A stretch of 64,000 nt of DNA from Gemmiger gallinarum. Its GTDB lineage: Bacteria > Bacillota > Clostridia > Oscillospirales > Ruminococcaceae. The DNA is taken from assembly GCF_014982805.1 (NCBI RefSeq), contig NZ_JADCKC010000003.1, forward strand, positions 62,001 to 126,000, read 5' to 3'. This document shows, in pieces, positions 52,788-62,448 of this stretch. The number at the start of each line of letters is the position of its first letter. Positions within the stretch are counted from its first letter, which is position 1. Made by a program: the position numbers and the translations under genes. Below the pieces are notes generated by a model that saw nothing but the letters and a program-made list of their open reading frames with translations, was not told the DNA's origin and made no database searches.

Positions 52788-53747
52788 TCAGTTATCGTCC
52801 TCATGGGTAAGCGTAAAGCCCAGGCTGTCCAGCTTTGCCATGACTTCTTCCAGGCTCTTGCGGCCCAGATTGCGGACCTTCATCATCTCGTCCTCGCTCT
52901 TGCTGACAAGATCGCCGACGGTGTTGATGCCGGCGCGCTTGAGGCAGTTGAAGGAACGAACCGACAGATCCAGCTCCTCGATGGTCATCTCCAGTGCCTT
53001 TTCCTTACCCTTTTCGTCGTTTTCGACCATGATCTCAGTCTCGGCCGCCTCATCGCAGAGGTTGACAAACAGGTTCAGGTGTTCGGTCAGCACGCGCGCA
53101 GCCAGGCTCAGGGCCTCCTGTGCGGAGATGGTGGCATCGGTCCAGACCTCGATGGTCAGCTTGTCGTAATCCGTGATCTGACCCACGCGGGTATTCTCAA
53201 CGGAATAGTTTGCCTTGAGAACCGGGGTGTAAATGCTGTCCACAGGCAGAGTGCTGATGTCGTTTTTCTCAACGATCGCCAGCTTGTTGCGCTCTGCGGG
53301 GACATAACCGCGGCCTTTGTCGAAGCTGATCTCCATCACGAGTTTGGCGCCCTCACCCAGCGTGGCAATATGCCAGTCGGGGTTCAGGATCTCGAGGTCA
53401 TCGCCCTGCTTGATGCTGCCGGCAGTAACCTCACACGGGCCTGCGGCTTCCACACGGACGGTACGGGGACCTTCGCCGTAAATTTTGGCAGCGATGCCCT
53501 TCAGGTTCAAAACGATCTCGGTGACGTCTTCTTTTACGCCCTCGATGGTAGAGAACTCATGCACCACACCGTCGATCTTGACGCTGGTCACAGCCACGCC
53601 GGGCAGCGACGACAGCAGCACGCGGCGCAGGCTGTTGCCCAGCGTCGTGCCGAAGCCGCGCTCCAGCGGTTCTACGACGAACTTGCCATAACGGCCATCC
53701 GGGGAAAGGTTGACCATCTCGATCTTGGGGCGTTCAATCTCCATCAT
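52788..53747 (-). CDS. rpoA: RNA polymerase alpha subunit
   Basis: 319 residues. The N-terminal dimer domain ([24 protein letters not shown]) and the C-terminal domain ([34 protein letters not shown]) that contacts UP elements and activators are both complete. Two ATGs in a row follow AAGGAGGG; either could be used. It is preceded by a 140-base gap with strong hairpins, unusual in this tightly packed operon. Confidence 0.97.
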   Translation of the reverse strand: MMEIERPKIEMVNLSPDGRYGKFVVEPLERGFGTTLGNSLRRVLLSSLPGVAVTSVKIDGVVHEFSTIEGVKEDVTEIVLNLKGIAAKIYGEGPRTVRVEAAGPCEVTAGSIKQGDDLEILNPDWHIATLGEGAKLVMEISFDKGRGYVPAERNKLAIVEKNDISTLPVDSIYTPVLKANYSVENTRVGQITDYDKLTIEVWTDATISAQEALSLAARVLTEHLNLFVNLCDEAAETEIMVENDEKGKEKALEMTIEELDLSVRSFNCLKRAGINTVGDLVSKSEDEMMKVRNLGRKSLEEVMAKLDSLGFTLTHEDDN

Positions 53748-53887
53748 AAAAACCCTCCTTGATCAACCGGCACTGGCCGGTTTTGTCTGCCTGCCTGAAT
53801 CCGCCGCAGCCTAAGCGGCTGCGGCTTTGCCTTGCAGCAAGCGTTCAGGCAGCCCGTTTGTGAAAAAACTCGTTCGGTGGCAGAGGA
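53748..53887 (-). promoter_or_regulatory. Structured rpsD-rpoA intercistronic region
   Basis: 140 bases. A 9-bp perfect stem GCCGCAGCC-TAAGC-GGCTGCGGC (53803-53825) is enclosed by CTGCCTGAA (53790-53798) and TTCAGGCAG (53845-53853), and a second hairpin AACCGGC...GCCGGTT lies just before the rpoA ribosome site (53764-53781). No T-run follows on minus, so it is not a plain terminator. It may be a processing site or a protein-binding element such as an S4 target. Confidence 0.5.
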
Positions 53888-54490
53888 TTACTTGGAGTAC
53901 AACTCGACGATCAGGTGCTCCGCAACCGGCACATCGATGTCCTCACGGACAGGCAGCTTGGTAACGGTGCCCTTGAGAGCGCCCTTGTCGCGCTCGAGCC
54001 ACTGGGGCAGCAGCACAACGGGAGCGTCCTCACCGGTCAGCTTGGAGAACTTGACGGAGGAACGGCTGGAAGCCGCAACCTCGACAACGTCGCCGGCCTT
54101 GACCAGGTAGGAAGGAATGTTGACCTTCTTGCCGTTGACGGTGAAGTGAGCATGGCTCACCAGCTGACGAGCCTCGCGGCGGGTAGCGGCAAAGCCCAGA
54201 CGGTAAACCACGTTGTCCAGACGGCGCTCCACCAGGATCAGCAGGTTGTCGCCGGGACGGCCGGGCATACGGGTGGCCTTCTCGTAGTAAGAATGGAACT
54301 GACGCTCCATAATGCCGTAGACGAACTTGACCTTCTGCTTCTCGGCCAACTGAAGGGCATACTCGCTCTTCTTCTTTCTCATCTGGCCGCCAGGATTGCG
54401 ATTGGTGTTCTTCTTCGCATAACCCATAACAGCAGGAGAAATACCCAAAGCGCGGCAACGCTTGGCGATCGGCTGTGTATTCTTAGCCAT
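53888..54490 (-). CDS. rpsD: 30S ribosomal protein S4
   Basis: 200 residues. It binds 16S rRNA early in 30S assembly. The N-terminal domain has only one Cys, so this is the zinc-free form; the S4 RNA-binding domain RLDNVVYRLGFAATRREARQLVSHAHF is complete. AAAGGAGA precedes the ATG. S4 may also control its operon by binding the mRNA. Confidence 0.97.
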   Translation of the reverse strand: MAKNTQPIAKRCRALGISPAVMGYAKKNTNRNPGGQMRKKKSEYALQLAEKQKVKFVYGIMERQFHSYYEKATRMPGRPGDNLLILVERRLDNVVYRLGFAATRREARQLVSHAHFTVNGKKVNIPSYLVKAGDVVEVAASSRSSVKFSKLTGEDAPVVLLPQWLERDKGALKGTVTKLPVREDIDVPVAEHLIVELYSK

Positions 54491-54510
54491 AAGTCAGTTT
54501 CTCCTTTCGA

Positions 54511-54912
54511 TCAAATGCGGCGACGCTTGGGGGGGCGGCAGCCGTTGTGGGGAATCGGGGTGACATCGCGGATCATGGTGACCTCCAGGCCGGTAGCCTG
54601 CAGGGCACGGATCGCGCTCTCACGTCCGGAACCGGGGCCCTTGACATAGACCTCAACGGTCTTCATGCCATGCTCCATCGCGGCCTTGGCAGCAACTTCG
54701 GCAGCGCTCTGCGCGGCAAACGGAGTGCTCTTACGAGAGCCGCGGAAGTTCAGCGCACCAGTGCTTGCCCAGGAAACGGTGTTGCCCTGGGTATCGGTAA
54801 TGGTGACGATGGTGTTGTTGAACGTGCTCTGAATATGAGCAGCGCCGGCACTGATATTTTTGCGTTCCTTCTTCTTAGTGCGGGTCTTTGCACTGGATTT
54901 CGTAGCAGCCAT
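54511..54912 (-). CDS. rpsK: 30S ribosomal protein S11
   Basis: 133 residues. The Lys-rich start ([18 protein letters not shown]) is followed by the core [18 protein letters not shown] and the conserved end [16 protein letters not shown]. It forms part of the platform of the 30S subunit. Gap of 12 bases to rpsM; GGAGG upstream. Confidence 0.97.
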   Translation of the reverse strand: MAATKSSAKTRTKKKERKNISAGAAHIQSTFNNTIVTITDTQGNTVSWASTGALNFRGSRKSTPFAAQSAAEVAAKAAMEHGMKTVEVYVKGPGSGRESAIRALQATGLEVTMIRDVTPIPHNGCRPPKRRRI

Positions 54913-54924
54913 TTCAGTTCCTCC

Positions 54925-55296
54925 TTACTTCTTCTTGTTCGCGACAGTGCGCTTGGGACCTTTGCAGGTACGCGCATTGGTCTTGGTGCGCTGGCCGCGG
55001 CAAGGCAGGCCCTTGCGATGGCGGACGCCACGGTAGCACTGGATCTCAGTCAGACGCTTGATGTCCAGCGCGACGTTACGGCGAAGATCGCCTTCGACGA
55101 TGATGTCATGCTTATCGATATAATCGCGGATCTTGGCCTCGTCATCGGCCGACAGATCTTTGACCCGGATATCCGGGTTGATCCCGGTGCCGGCGAGAAT
55201 CTCGTCGGCCGTGCTCTGACCGATACCGTAAACGTAAGTCAGACCAACTTCGATCCGCTTCTCGCGAGGCAGATCAACACCAGCAATACGTGCCAT
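54925..55296 (-). CDS. rpsM: 30S ribosomal protein S13
   Basis: 123 residues. It starts [19 protein letters not shown] and ends with the basic tail [19 protein letters not shown]; the middle [16 protein letters not shown] is canonical. GGAGG six bases before this ATG fixes the start over upstream codons. S13 contacts the 50S subunit and P-site tRNA. Confidence 0.97.
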   Translation of the reverse strand: MARIAGVDLPREKRIEVGLTYVYGIGQSTADEILAGTGINPDIRVKDLSADDEAKIRDYIDKHDIIVEGDLRRNVALDIKRLTEIQCYRGVRHRKGLPCRGQRTKTNARTCKGPKRTVANKKK

Positions 55297-55380
55297 AAAG
55301 CACCTCCATAATATACATCCCATGTCCTGTGTCGGGGCCTGCGCCGGGAATCTACGCACTTGGCCCCCTAGCGTGGGCAA

Positions 55381-55494
55381 TTAGCCCTGACGCTGCTTAT
55401 GCTTGGGGTTGACGCAGATGATCATCACGCGGCCTTTGCGCTTGATGACCTTGCATTTCTCACAAATGGGTTTCACGGAAGGTTTTACCTTCAT
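55381..55494 (-). CDS. rpmJ: 50S ribosomal protein L36
   Basis: 37 residues. [20 protein letters not shown], then [17 protein letters not shown], with the zinc ribbon ligands Cys11, Cys14, Cys27 and His32, so this is the zinc-binding form. GGAGG is eight bases before the ATG. It sits in its usual place between infA and rpsM. Confidence 0.97.
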   Translation of the reverse strand: MKVKPSVKPICEKCKVIKRKGRVMIICVNPKHKQRQG

Positions 55495-55533
55495 GATGTT
55501 AACCTCCTTCTAAAAACCTAAACACCAGAGCGC

Positions 55534-55770
55534 TTACTTGGAGCGCCAGGTGATCCGGGCCTTGGTCAGGTCGTAGGGCGACATCTCCATCGTGACCTTG
55601 TCGCCGGGCAGGATGCGGATGAAATTGGTCCGCAGCTTGCCGGAGATGTGTGCAAGCACCGTGTGACCGTTGGGCTTGCCATCGCCGCCCATCAGCTCGA
55701 CCTTGAAAATGGTATTCGGCATTGCCTCGCGTACGATACCTTCTACTTCGATGACATCTTCTTTAGACAA
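55534..55770 (-). CDS. infA: Translation initiation factor IF-1
   Basis: 78 residues with a TTG start. The protein should begin (M)[18 protein letters not shown], and TTG lies eight bases after AGGAGGAGG in that exact position. The single S1-like OB fold ([20 protein letters not shown]) is complete and slightly extended by GGDGKP in the loop. It binds the 30S A site during initiation. Confidence 0.95.
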   Translation of the reverse strand: MSKEDVIEVEGIVREAMPNTIFKVELMGGDGKPNGHTVLAHISGKLRTNFIRILPGDKVTMEMSPYDLTKARITWRSK

Positions 55771-55798
55771 GGTGACAGCCTCCTCCTGAAGGTCCTCA

Positions 55799-56050
55799 TC
55801 AGAGCGGATGCGCCGCATCGTAAGCGGCGATCGCCCCGCTGAGCAGTTGATCGCTTTCCAGAAGCGCGTTCTCAAGCACGGTGGCAGTGGGGGCCACATG
55901 CCTCATCTTCTTGCGTTTCGGCCGGGCAAGGGTGCGCAGATTTCCGTCTGCGAGAAGAAGCATCTGGCCTTCCACAGCCAGAATGGCAAGGGTGCGTTTT
56001 TTGTCGCGCCCTGCCTTGGAGCGCACCAAACGGCCTTTTACAAAGTCCAT
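55799..56050 (-). CDS. KOW-domain RNA-binding protein
   Basis: 83 residues. It starts [23 protein letters not shown], the KOW motif also found in eukaryotic L14e/L6e-like proteins, with a basic stretch [13 protein letters not shown]. Such proteins regularly lie between map and infA in Clostridia and Bacilli; the exact role (ribosome-associated?) is unknown. It starts inside the last 13 bases of map. Confidence 0.85.
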   Translation of the reverse strand: MDFVKGRLVRSKAGRDKKRTLAILAVEGQMLLLADGNLRTLARPKRKKMRHVAPTATVLENALLESDQLLSGAIAAYDAAHPL

Positions 56051-56811
56051 CCGGGTTCCTCCCAGCCGTGGGTCAGGATCTCCGGCCCTGACGTTGTGAT
56101 GGCGATGGTATGCTCAAAATGAGCTGCCAGTCCACCGTCACAGGTCTTGACCGTCCATCCATCCGACAAGGTCTTTACCGCACAGGCTTTCTGATTCACC
56201 ATCGGCTCGATGGCGATCGTCATGCCCGGCACCAGACGCGGCCCGCGGCCGGGGTTGCCGAAGTTGGGAACCTCAGGGTCCTCATGCAGGTCTTTGCCGA
56301 CGCCATGGCCGACAAAGCTCCGCACGACCGAAAAACCGTTTTCTTCGACATAGCTCTGCACTGCGTGTCCCACATCGCCGATCCGGTTGCCCGCCTGGGC
56401 CGCTGCAATGCCGCGGTGGAGGGCTTCCTTGGTGACATCCATCAGACGCTGGGCTTCGCTGTCCACCTTGCCGCAGGCAAAGGTGCAGGCGTTGTCGCCA
56501 TTGAAGCCGTCGATCTTGCAGCCGGTGTCAATCGAAACGATGTCGCCGGGGCGGATCTTCTGGCTGCGGCTGGGAATGCCGTGGATGACGGTGTCGTTGA
56601 CGCTGATGCAGGCAGTGGCCGGGAATCCATACAAATGCAGGAAATTGGGCCGTGCACCGTGCCGCACGATAAAGTCGTAAATGATCTTGTCAATCTCCGC
56701 CGTTGAGATACCGGCTTCGATCGCTTCGCCGCCTGCTTTCAATGCAGCCGCGCTGATGGCACAGGCACGGCGCATGGCTTGAAGTTCAGCAGCATTTTTC
56801 ACCTGGATCAT
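56038..56811 (-). CDS. map: Methionine aminopeptidase
   Basis: 257 residues, type Ia without N-terminal extension. Metal ligands are in VSIDTGCKIDGFNGD (two Asp), GHGVGKDLHEDP (His), ITIEPM-like MTIAIEPMV (Glu) and the last Glu in AAHFEHTIAI. It removes the first Met from new proteins. The start, 7 bases after the adk stop, uses a GGAGG that lies inside the adk end. Confidence 0.96.
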   Translation of the reverse strand: MIQVKNAAELQAMRRACAISAAALKAGGEAIEAGISTAEIDKIIYDFIVRHGARPNFLHLYGFPATACISVNDTVIHGIPSRSQKIRPGDIVSIDTGCKIDGFNGDNACTFACGKVDSEAQRLMDVTKEALHRGIAAAQAGNRIGDVGHAVQSYVEENGFSVVRSFVGHGVGKDLHEDPEVPNFGNPGRGPRLVPGMTIAIEPMVNQKACAVKTLSDGWTVKTCDGGLAAHFEHTIAITTSGPEILTHGWEEPGWTL

Positions 56812-56818
56812 GGAATGC

Positions 56819-57451
56819 TTACGCCTCCAAATGGTTGAGGATGTATGCGTTGGTGGCCTCGATGCTTCCCTGATCCGGGATGTCGAGCAGCTTGCCGCGC
56901 GCACGATAGTAATCTACGAGAGGCTCGGTCTGCTCATGGTAGGCCTTGAGGCGGTCGCGGACGGTGGCGGGTTCATCATCCTTGCGGGTGACGAGCTCAC
57001 CGCCGCAGCGGTCGCACACGCCTTCCTTTGCGCTGGGTTTGTTGACGATATGGTAGCTGGCGCCGCACTTTGCGCAGACGCGGCGGCCGGCCATGCGCTT
57101 GACGATGAGCTCTTCATCGGCCAGGATGTTCAGAGCCTTGTCGATCTCAACGCCCATCGTTTCCAGGGCCTCGGCCTGAACGATTGTGCGGGGCACGCCG
57201 TCCAGAATGAAGCCGTTGGCACAATCCGGCTGCGCCAGGCGCTCCTTGACGATGCCGACGATGACATCGTCGGGCACCAGAGCACCGGCATCCATAAAGC
57301 CTTTGGCTTTCAGGCCCATCGGGGTGCCTTCCTTGACTGCGGCACGCAGGATGTTGCCTGTCGAAATAGCGGGGATATTCAACTTGTCACACAGAATTTC
57401 TGCTTGAGTACCTTTGCCTGCGCCCGGAGCGCCTAAAAGGATCAGTTTCAT
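56819..57451 (-). CDS. adk: Adenylate kinase, zinc-lid form
   Basis: 210 residues. It balances ATP, ADP and AMP. The P-loop GAPGAGKGTQ, the AMP-site PRT and the lid RRVCAKCGASYH...GVCDRCGG with four Cys for a structural zinc are present. It lies between secY and map as is normal in Gram-positives. GGGG site upstream of the ATG. Confidence 0.97.
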   Translation of the reverse strand: MKLILLGAPGAGKGTQAEILCDKLNIPAISTGNILRAAVKEGTPMGLKAKGFMDAGALVPDDVIVGIVKERLAQPDCANGFILDGVPRTIVQAEALETMGVEIDKALNILADEELIVKRMAGRRVCAKCGASYHIVNKPSAKEGVCDRCGGELVTRKDDEPATVRDRLKAYHEQTEPLVDYYRARGKLLDIPDQGSIEATNAYILNHLEA

Positions 57452-57479
57452 AGTAGTCCCCTTTCTTTCTTATCCTGTC

Positions 57480-58772
57480 TTATTCCAGGAAGCCTTTGTG
57501 ATGACGAGAGGTCATATAGCCTTCCAGCGAACGACCAGTGTCCAGCGCGACGCCCACAACGATCAGCAGGCTGGTACCGCCAAGCTGGATCGAGACACCC
57601 GTGACGTTGCCCAGAACGATGGGCAGCACCGCGACGATGGCCAGGAACAGCGCACCGATCAGGGTGATCTTGTTCAGCGTCTTGACAATGAAGTCGCTGG
57701 TGGGCTTGCCGGGACGAATGCCCGGAATGGTGCCGTTATTCTTGCGCAGCTGGTTCGCAATGTCGACCGGGTTGTACTGGATCGCCACGTAGAAGTAGTT
57801 GAACGCAATGATAAGCAGCAGGTACACCACAATGTACACCCAGCTGGTGTAGTTGAAGGTGTGGAAGAAAACGTACCAGAAGGAGCCTTCCTCCAGGGGG
57901 AGGAATCCGCCGATCAGGCTGGGAATGCCGCACAGCGTCGATGCAAAGATGATGGGCATGACGCCGGACATGTTGACCTTGATGGGGATATAGCTGTTCT
58001 GGCCGCCGTACATCTTGCGGCCCACAACGCGCTTGGCATACTGGACGGGAATGCGGCGCTCGGCGTTGGTCAGGATGACCACGAACACCACAGCCACCAG
58101 GGCCAAAATCACGATGACAGGCAGGTAGATGTAGTACTGGCTCTGGCCGGAAGCAGCCAGGGTAAGCATGCTCTGCACAGAAGCCAGGACATCGGACCAG
58201 CGGGAAACAATGCCCGCAAAGATCAGCAGCGAAATGCCGTTGCCGATGCCTTTTTGATCGATCTGGTTGCCCATCCAGGTGACCAGCTGAGCGCCAGCGG
58301 TGAAGCACAGAACAATGACAATGGCGGAGAAGATTCCGCTGAAGCCATCGGTGTACTTCAGAGCGCCCATGCGGCGAATCACGAAGTAGTAACCGATCGA
58401 GAGAACCAGCGCGATACCCGCGCCGACATAGTTATTGATGCGGTTGAGCTTGCGGCGGCCCTGCTCGCCTTCCTTGGCGAGGTTCTCGAGGTAAGGGATC
58501 GCCACCGTCAGCAGCTGGACGATAATCGTCGCGTTGATATAGGGCTGAACGCCCAGGGCGAAGATCGTGCAGTTGGAGAGGTTGCCGCCGGACATCATAT
58601 TGAGGTAGTTCAGCATGCTGCCAACCTCAAACATGCTGTCCAGGGCGTCAGCGGTGATGTTCGGCACCGGGATGGCGCTGCCCAGACGGAAGAGGACGAG
58701 GATCAGCAGGGTGAACAGCAAACGTTTACGCAGATCGTCGATCTTCCAGGCATTACGAAATGTCTCGAACAC
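57480..58772 (-). CDS. secY: Protein translocase subunit SecY
   Basis: 430 residues, ten membrane helices that form the export channel. It has MFETFRNAWKIDDLRKRLLFTLLIL at the start, the plug/pore region around TADALDSMF, and the cytoplasmic loop with PVQYAKRVVG that binds SecA or the ribosome. One base separates it from rplO; 28 from adk. Confidence 0.97.
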   Translation of the reverse strand: MFETFRNAWKIDDLRKRLLFTLLILVLFRLGSAIPVPNITADALDSMFEVGSMLNYLNMMSGGNLSNCTIFALGVQPYINATIIVQLLTVAIPYLENLAKEGEQGRRKLNRINNYVGAGIALVLSIGYYFVIRRMGALKYTDGFSGIFSAIVIVLCFTAGAQLVTWMGNQIDQKGIGNGISLLIFAGIVSRWSDVLASVQSMLTLAASGQSQYYIYLPVIVILALVAVVFVVILTNAERRIPVQYAKRVVGRKMYGGQNSYIPIKVNMSGVMPIIFASTLCGIPSLIGGFLPLEEGSFWYVFFHTFNYTSWVYIVVYLLLIIAFNYFYVAIQYNPVDIANQLRKNNGTIPGIRPGKPTSDFIVKTLNKITLIGALFLAIVAVLPIVLGNVTGVSIQLGGTSLLIVVGVALDTGRSLEGYMTSRHHKGFLE

Positions 58773-58773
58773 C

Positions 58774-59211
58774 TCAGATCACCTCTGCCTTCCCGCCTGC
58801 CTTCTCGATTTTTTCCTTGGCAGAAGCCGTGTAGGCGGAAACCTTGACGTTGACCGCCTTGGTCAGCTCGCCGTTGCCCAGGACCTTGACACCGTCCAGG
58901 GTCTTGGAGATGATGCCCTTCTCGAGCAGAGCAGCCTCGTCGATGGTAGCGCCGGCCTCGAACTTGTCGAGATCAGAAACCTTGACGATGACATACTTGG
59001 TCGCGAAGATGTTGTTGAAACCACGCTTGGGCAGGCGGCGCTGCAGCGGCATCTGGCCGCCTTCGAAACCAGCCTTCTTGACGCCGGAACGGGCTTTCTG
59101 ACCCTTGTGGCCGTAGCCGGCAGTCTTGCCGTTGCCGGAGCCTGCGCCGCGGCCCTTGCGGGTGGGAGCAGTGTTTGCGCCCTTGGACGCTTTCAGTTCA
59201 TGAAGCTTCAT
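58774..59211 (-). CDS. rplO: 50S ribosomal protein L15
   Basis: 145 residues. It starts MKLHELKASKGANTAPTRKGRG and has the glycine-rich GRGAGSGNGKTAGYGHKGQK region plus FEGGQMPLQRRLPKRGF, the family signature. L15 organises 23S rRNA in late assembly. GGAGG upstream. Confidence 0.97.
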   Translation of the reverse strand: MKLHELKASKGANTAPTRKGRGAGSGNGKTAGYGHKGQKARSGVKKAGFEGGQMPLQRRLPKRGFNNIFATKYVIVKVSDLDKFEAGATIDEAALLEKGIISKTLDGVKVLGNGELTKAVNVKVSAYTASAKEKIEKAGGKAEVI

Positions 59212-59228
59212 GCTTGCACCTCCTTGCG

Positions 59229-59414
59229 TTACAGCTTGGTCACGACGACCAGATGAGAGATCTTGGCGACTTTGCCTGCAGTAGCGGCATTGTCGGGCTG
59301 GACGGTCGTGTCGCCGGGGCGCTTGAGGCCCAGGCTGTGCGCGACGGCAGTCTGCTCCTTACCGCGGCCGTTCAGGCTCTTGGCAAGCAGGATGCTCAGG
59401 TTATTTTCAGCCAT
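59229..59414 (-). CDS. rpmD: 50S ribosomal protein L30
   Basis: 61 residues. The L30 pattern of one alpha-beta fold is kept: LSILLAKSLNGRGKEQTAVA, HSLGLKRPGDTTVQPDN, AATAGKVAKISHLV. It is 17 bases before rplO. Confidence 0.94.
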   Translation of the reverse strand: MAENNLSILLAKSLNGRGKEQTAVAHSLGLKRPGDTTVQPDNAATAGKVAKISHLVVVTKL

Positions 59415-59427
59415 TTCAGTTCCCTCC

Positions 59428-59934
59428 TCAGCCCAGGATCTCGGCCACGGTCTTGCCGCGCTTGGCCGCGACGCTCTCGGCGTCGGTCAGGCCGCACAGA
59501 CCATTGAAGGTCGCAGCAGTGACGTTGATCGGATTGTTGGAGCGCAGGCTCTTGGTACGGATGTCCTTGATGCCTGCAGCTTCCAGGACCGCACGGACCG
59601 GGCCGCCGGCGATAACGCCGGTACCGGGGGCAGCAGGACGCATCAGGACGCGGCCTGCACCAAAGACGCCGACGATCTCATGGGGGATCGTGGTGCCCTT
59701 CATGGCGATCTTGTGCATGTTCTTCTTGGCAGCGCTCTCACCCTTGCGGATGGCCTCGGGAACCTCGCCGGACTTGCCGACACCGTAACCGATGCTGCCC
59801 TTGCCGTCGCCAACGACGATCAGTGCAGCAAACTTCATAACGCGGCCGCCCTTGACAGTCTTGGAAACGCGGTTGATGGAGACGACCTTGGTGATCATGC
59901 CGTCATCTTGTTCTCTGTTTCTCTGCATGGCCAT
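59428..59934 (-). CDS. rpsE: 30S ribosomal protein S5
   Basis: 168 residues. The N-terminal double-stranded RNA-binding domain ([35 protein letters not shown]) and the C-terminal domain ([19 protein letters not shown]) are complete. It helps decoding accuracy. GGAGGGA precedes the ATG. Confidence 0.97.
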   Translation of the reverse strand: MAMQRNREQDDGMITKVVSINRVSKTVKGGRVMKFAALIVVGDGKGSIGYGVGKSGEVPEAIRKGESAAKKNMHKIAMKGTTIPHEIVGVFGAGRVLMRPAAPGTGVIAGGPVRAVLEAAGIKDIRTKSLRSNNPINVTAATFNGLCGLTDAESVAAKRGKTVAEILG

Positions 59935-59950
59935 TGTATCTTCTCCCTCC

Positions 59951-60310
59951 TTACAGCTTCAGGCCGCCTTCGCGGGCGCCCTCTGCCAGAGCCTTAACGC
60001 GGCCGTGATATACGAAACCGCCACGGTCGTAGACGACCTCGGTGATGCCCGCAGCCAGGCACTTTTCCGCGATCTTGAGGCCAACCTTGTGGGCAGCCTC
60101 GACGTTTCCGCCGTAATCCTCAAAGTCCTTTTCCATCGTGGAAGCGCTGACCAGAGTCTTGCCGGCCACATCGTCGATGACCTGTGCGTAGATGTGCTTG
60201 GCAGAGCGGAAAACATCCAGGCGCGGGCGCTCAGCGGTGCCGCTGATCTTGCCGCGGACGCGGCGGTGACGGCGAAGACGAGCTTCGTTCTTATCAGCCT
60301 TATTGACCAT
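59951..60310 (-). CDS. rplR: 50S ribosomal protein L18
   Basis: 119 residues. It binds 5S r[24 protein letters not shown] is the usual basic start, and the end [37 protein letters not shown] is canonical (quoted here in parts: [19 protein letters not shown]). Confidence 0.97.
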   Translation of the reverse strand: MVNKADKNEARLRRHRRVRGKISGTAERPRLDVFRSAKHIYAQVIDDVAGKTLVSASTMEKDFEDYGGNVEAAHKVGLKIAEKCLAAGITEVVYDRGGFVYHGRVKALAEGAREGGLKL

Positions 60311-60328
60311 AATGCTTCTCCCCTCCTA

Positions 60329-60877
60329 TTATTTGCCTTTACCGGCTTTGCCTTCCTTGCGGATGACAAACTCGCCAACATAGCGGATGCCCTTGCCCTT
60401 GTAAGGCTCCGGCGGACGCTTGGAGCGGACTTCGGCCGCAAACTGGCCGACTTCCTGCTTGTCGATGCCGACGATGTTGAAATGCAGCGCGTCCTTGACC
60501 TCGATCTTGATGGTGTCGGTCTCGTCAACGTTGACCGGATGAGAGAAGCCCAGAGTCAGCACCAGGGTGCTGCCCTGCTTGGCGCAGCGGTAGCCGACGC
60601 CCTGGATCTCCATCTCTTTCTTGTAGCCCTCAGTCACGCCAACCACCATGTTGTGGATGTTGGAGCGGGTCAGGCCGTGGAGGCTGCGTGCCTCCTTCTC
60701 GTCATTGGGGCGGGTAACCAAAATTTCATTGCCCTCGACCTTGACGTTCATGAGGGGATGATATTTGGAATGCAGGCTACCCTTGGGGCCCTTCACGGTG
60801 ATGGTGTGCTCGGCCTCGTCGATGGTCACATCCACGCCCGCGGGAATGACGATGGGTTTTCTTCCAATTCTCGACAT
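60329..60877 (-). CDS. rplF: 50S ribosomal protein L6
   Basis: 182 residues, two copies of the L6 fold. It starts MSRIGRKPIVIPAGVDVTI, after AAGGGG; upstream in-frame codons overlap rpsH and are not needed. The rRNA-binding end PEPYKGKGIRYVGEFVIRKE is canonical. Near the GTPase-associated site of the 50S. Confidence 0.97.
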   Translation of the reverse strand: MSRIGRKPIVIPAGVDVTIDEAEHTITVKGPKGSLHSKYHPLMNVKVEGNEILVTRPNDEKEARSLHGLTRSNIHNMVVGVTEGYKKEMEIQGVGYRCAKQGSTLVLTLGFSHPVNVDETDTIKIEVKDALHFNIVGIDKQEVGQFAAEVRSKRPPEPYKGKGIRYVGEFVIRKEGKAGKGK

Positions 60878-60897
60878 TGTCTTAGTGCCCCTTTCTC

Positions 60898-61296
60898 TTA
60901 CCACACAAAGGCCAGGACTTCGCCGCCGACATGAGCTGCGCGAGCAGCCTTATCGGTCATAACGCCCTTGGAAGTGGAGATGATTGCGGTGCCCAGGCCT
61001 TTCATGACTTTGGGCATATCCTCGCAGTTGGTGTAAATGCGCAGGCCGGGCTTGGAAACGCGCTTCAAGCCGGCGATGACCGGAGTACCATTCTCCTGGT
61101 ACTTCAGGGTCAGGGTGATCATACCCTGCTTGTTATCCTCGGTCACTTTCATACCCTTGATGTAGCCCTCGTCAACCAGGATCTGGCAGATTGCCTTCTT
61201 CAGGTTGGAAGCAGGAACGTCCACGGAAGGGTGTTTGGCAGTGCTGGCATTGCGGATGCGGGTAAGCAGGTCCGCGATAGGATCGGTGATTTGCAT
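60898..61296 (-). CDS. rpsH: 30S ribosomal protein S8
   Basis: 132 residues. [19 protein letters not shown] and the end [20 protein letters not shown] are family signatures. It binds the central domain of 16S rRNA and in many bacteria also represses the spc mRNA. 63 bases separate it from rpsZ, a longer gap than elsewhere in the operon. Confidence 0.97.
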   Translation of the reverse strand: MQITDPIADLLTRIRNASTAKHPSVDVPASNLKKAICQILVDEGYIKGMKVTEDNKQGMITLTLKYQENGTPVIAGLKRVSKPGLRIYTNCEDMPKVMKGLGTAIISTSKGVMTDKAARAAHVGGEVLAFVW

Positions 61297-61359
61297 GCCA
61301 CTAACCTCCTTAGGTTGTGTTTCTTGATTTGGTTTGTTCTCAGGTCTTTCGGCCGGGGA

Positions 61360-61545
61360 TTACCAGGACGCCTTCTTGACGCCGGGGATCTCGCCCTTGT
61401 AGGCCAGCTCGCGGAAGCAGATACGGCAGATGCCGTACTTGCGCAGGTAAGCGTGGGGACGGCCGCAGATCTTGCAGCGGTTGTACGCACGGCTGGAGAA
61501 CTTGGCAGGACGCTGCTGCTTGAGCTTCATAGAAGTTTTTGCCAT
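61360..61545 (-). CDS. rpsZ: 30S ribosomal protein S14, type Z
   Basis: 61 residues, the short zinc-binding form. Four Cys in [20 protein letters not shown] bind zinc, and [18 protein letters not shown] is the usual end. Found between rplE and rpsH as in other Firmicutes. Confidence 0.97.
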   Translation of the reverse strand: MAKTSMKLKQQRPAKFSSRAYNRCKICGRPHAYLRKYGICRICFRELAYKGEIPGVKKASW

Positions 61546-61562
61546 TTTTGTTCCTCCCCTTC

Positions 61563-62102
61563 TCAGTTGGCGAACGGAGCGCCCAGAGCCTTCAAGAGCT
61601 CCTTGGCTTCCTCGTCGGTCTTGGCCGTGGTGACAAAGCAGATGTCCATGCCGCGGATCGCGTCGACCTTGTCGAAGTCGATCTCAGGGAAGATGATCTG
61701 CTCTTTCAGGCCGCAGGCGTAGTTGCCGCGTCCGTCGAAAGAGTCGCCGGAGATGCCGCGGAAGTCACGAACACGGGGCAGAGCCACGTTGAACAGACGA
61801 TCCACGAACTCGTACATACGGTCGCCGCGCAGGGTGACCTTGGCGCCGATGGGCATGCCCTGGCGCAGCTTGAAGTTTGCAACGCTCTTCTTGGCCTTGC
61901 AGACAATGGCCTTCTGGCCGGTGATCTGGCCCAGATCGTTGACGATGGCGTCGATAATCTTGACGTTCTCTTTGGCTTCGCCGGCGGCGACATTGATGAT
62001 GACCTTGTCAAGCTTGGGGATCTGCATCACGCTCTTGTAGCCGAACTTCTTGTTCAGGGCGGGAGCGATCTCGTTGACATACTGTTCTTTCAAACGTGCC
62101 AT
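61563..62102 (-). CDS. rplE: 50S ribosomal protein L5
   Basis: 179 residues. It binds 5S rRNA and touches the P-site t[34 protein letters not shown] and [17 protein letters not shown] are canonical. 16 bases after rplX. Confidence 0.97.
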   Translation of the reverse strand: MARLKEQYVNEIAPALNKKFGYKSVMQIPKLDKVIINVAAGEAKENVKIIDAIVNDLGQITGQKAIVCKAKKSVANFKLRQGMPIGAKVTLRGDRMYEFVDRLFNVALPRVRDFRGISGDSFDGRGNYACGLKEQIIFPEIDFDKVDAIRGMDICFVTTAKTDEEAKELLKALGAPFAN

Positions 62103-62118
62103 GATTCAAACTCCTTCC

Positions 62119-62433
62119 TTACAGTTCAGCGCCGCACTTGCGGCAGACGCGGACGTTCTTGCCGTCCTTGACGGAATGGCCAACGCGGGTCGGCTTGCCG
62201 CACTTGGGGCAGACCGGCATGACCTTGCAGGCGTAGATAGCGCCCTCGGCCTTAACGATGCCGCCCTGCTCGCCCTGACGGCGGGGCTTGACGTGCTTGG
62301 TGACCATGTTCAGGCCCTCGACAATGACCTTGCCCTCTTTGGGAGAGGTCTGCAGGACCTTGCCGGTCTTGCCCTTGTCCTTGCCGGAGATGATCATAAC
62401 GTTGTCGCCGGTTTTAACATGAAGATTGTTCAT
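62119..62433 (-). CDS. rplX: 50S ribosomal protein L24
   Basis: 104 residues. An N-terminal KOW motif ([19 protein letters not shown]) starts 50S assembly. The C-terminal part has Cys pairs ([14 protein letters not shown]...VRVCRKCG) that look like a zinc ribbon, a form seen in part of the Firmicutes. Confidence 0.97.
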   Translation of the reverse strand: MNNLHVKTGDNVMIISGKDKGKTGKVLQTSPKEGKVIVEGLNMVTKHVKPRRQGEQGGIVKAEGAIYACKVMPVCPKCGKPTRVGHSVKDGKNVRVCRKCGAEL

Positions 62434-62448
62434 TCTATTAAAACCTCC

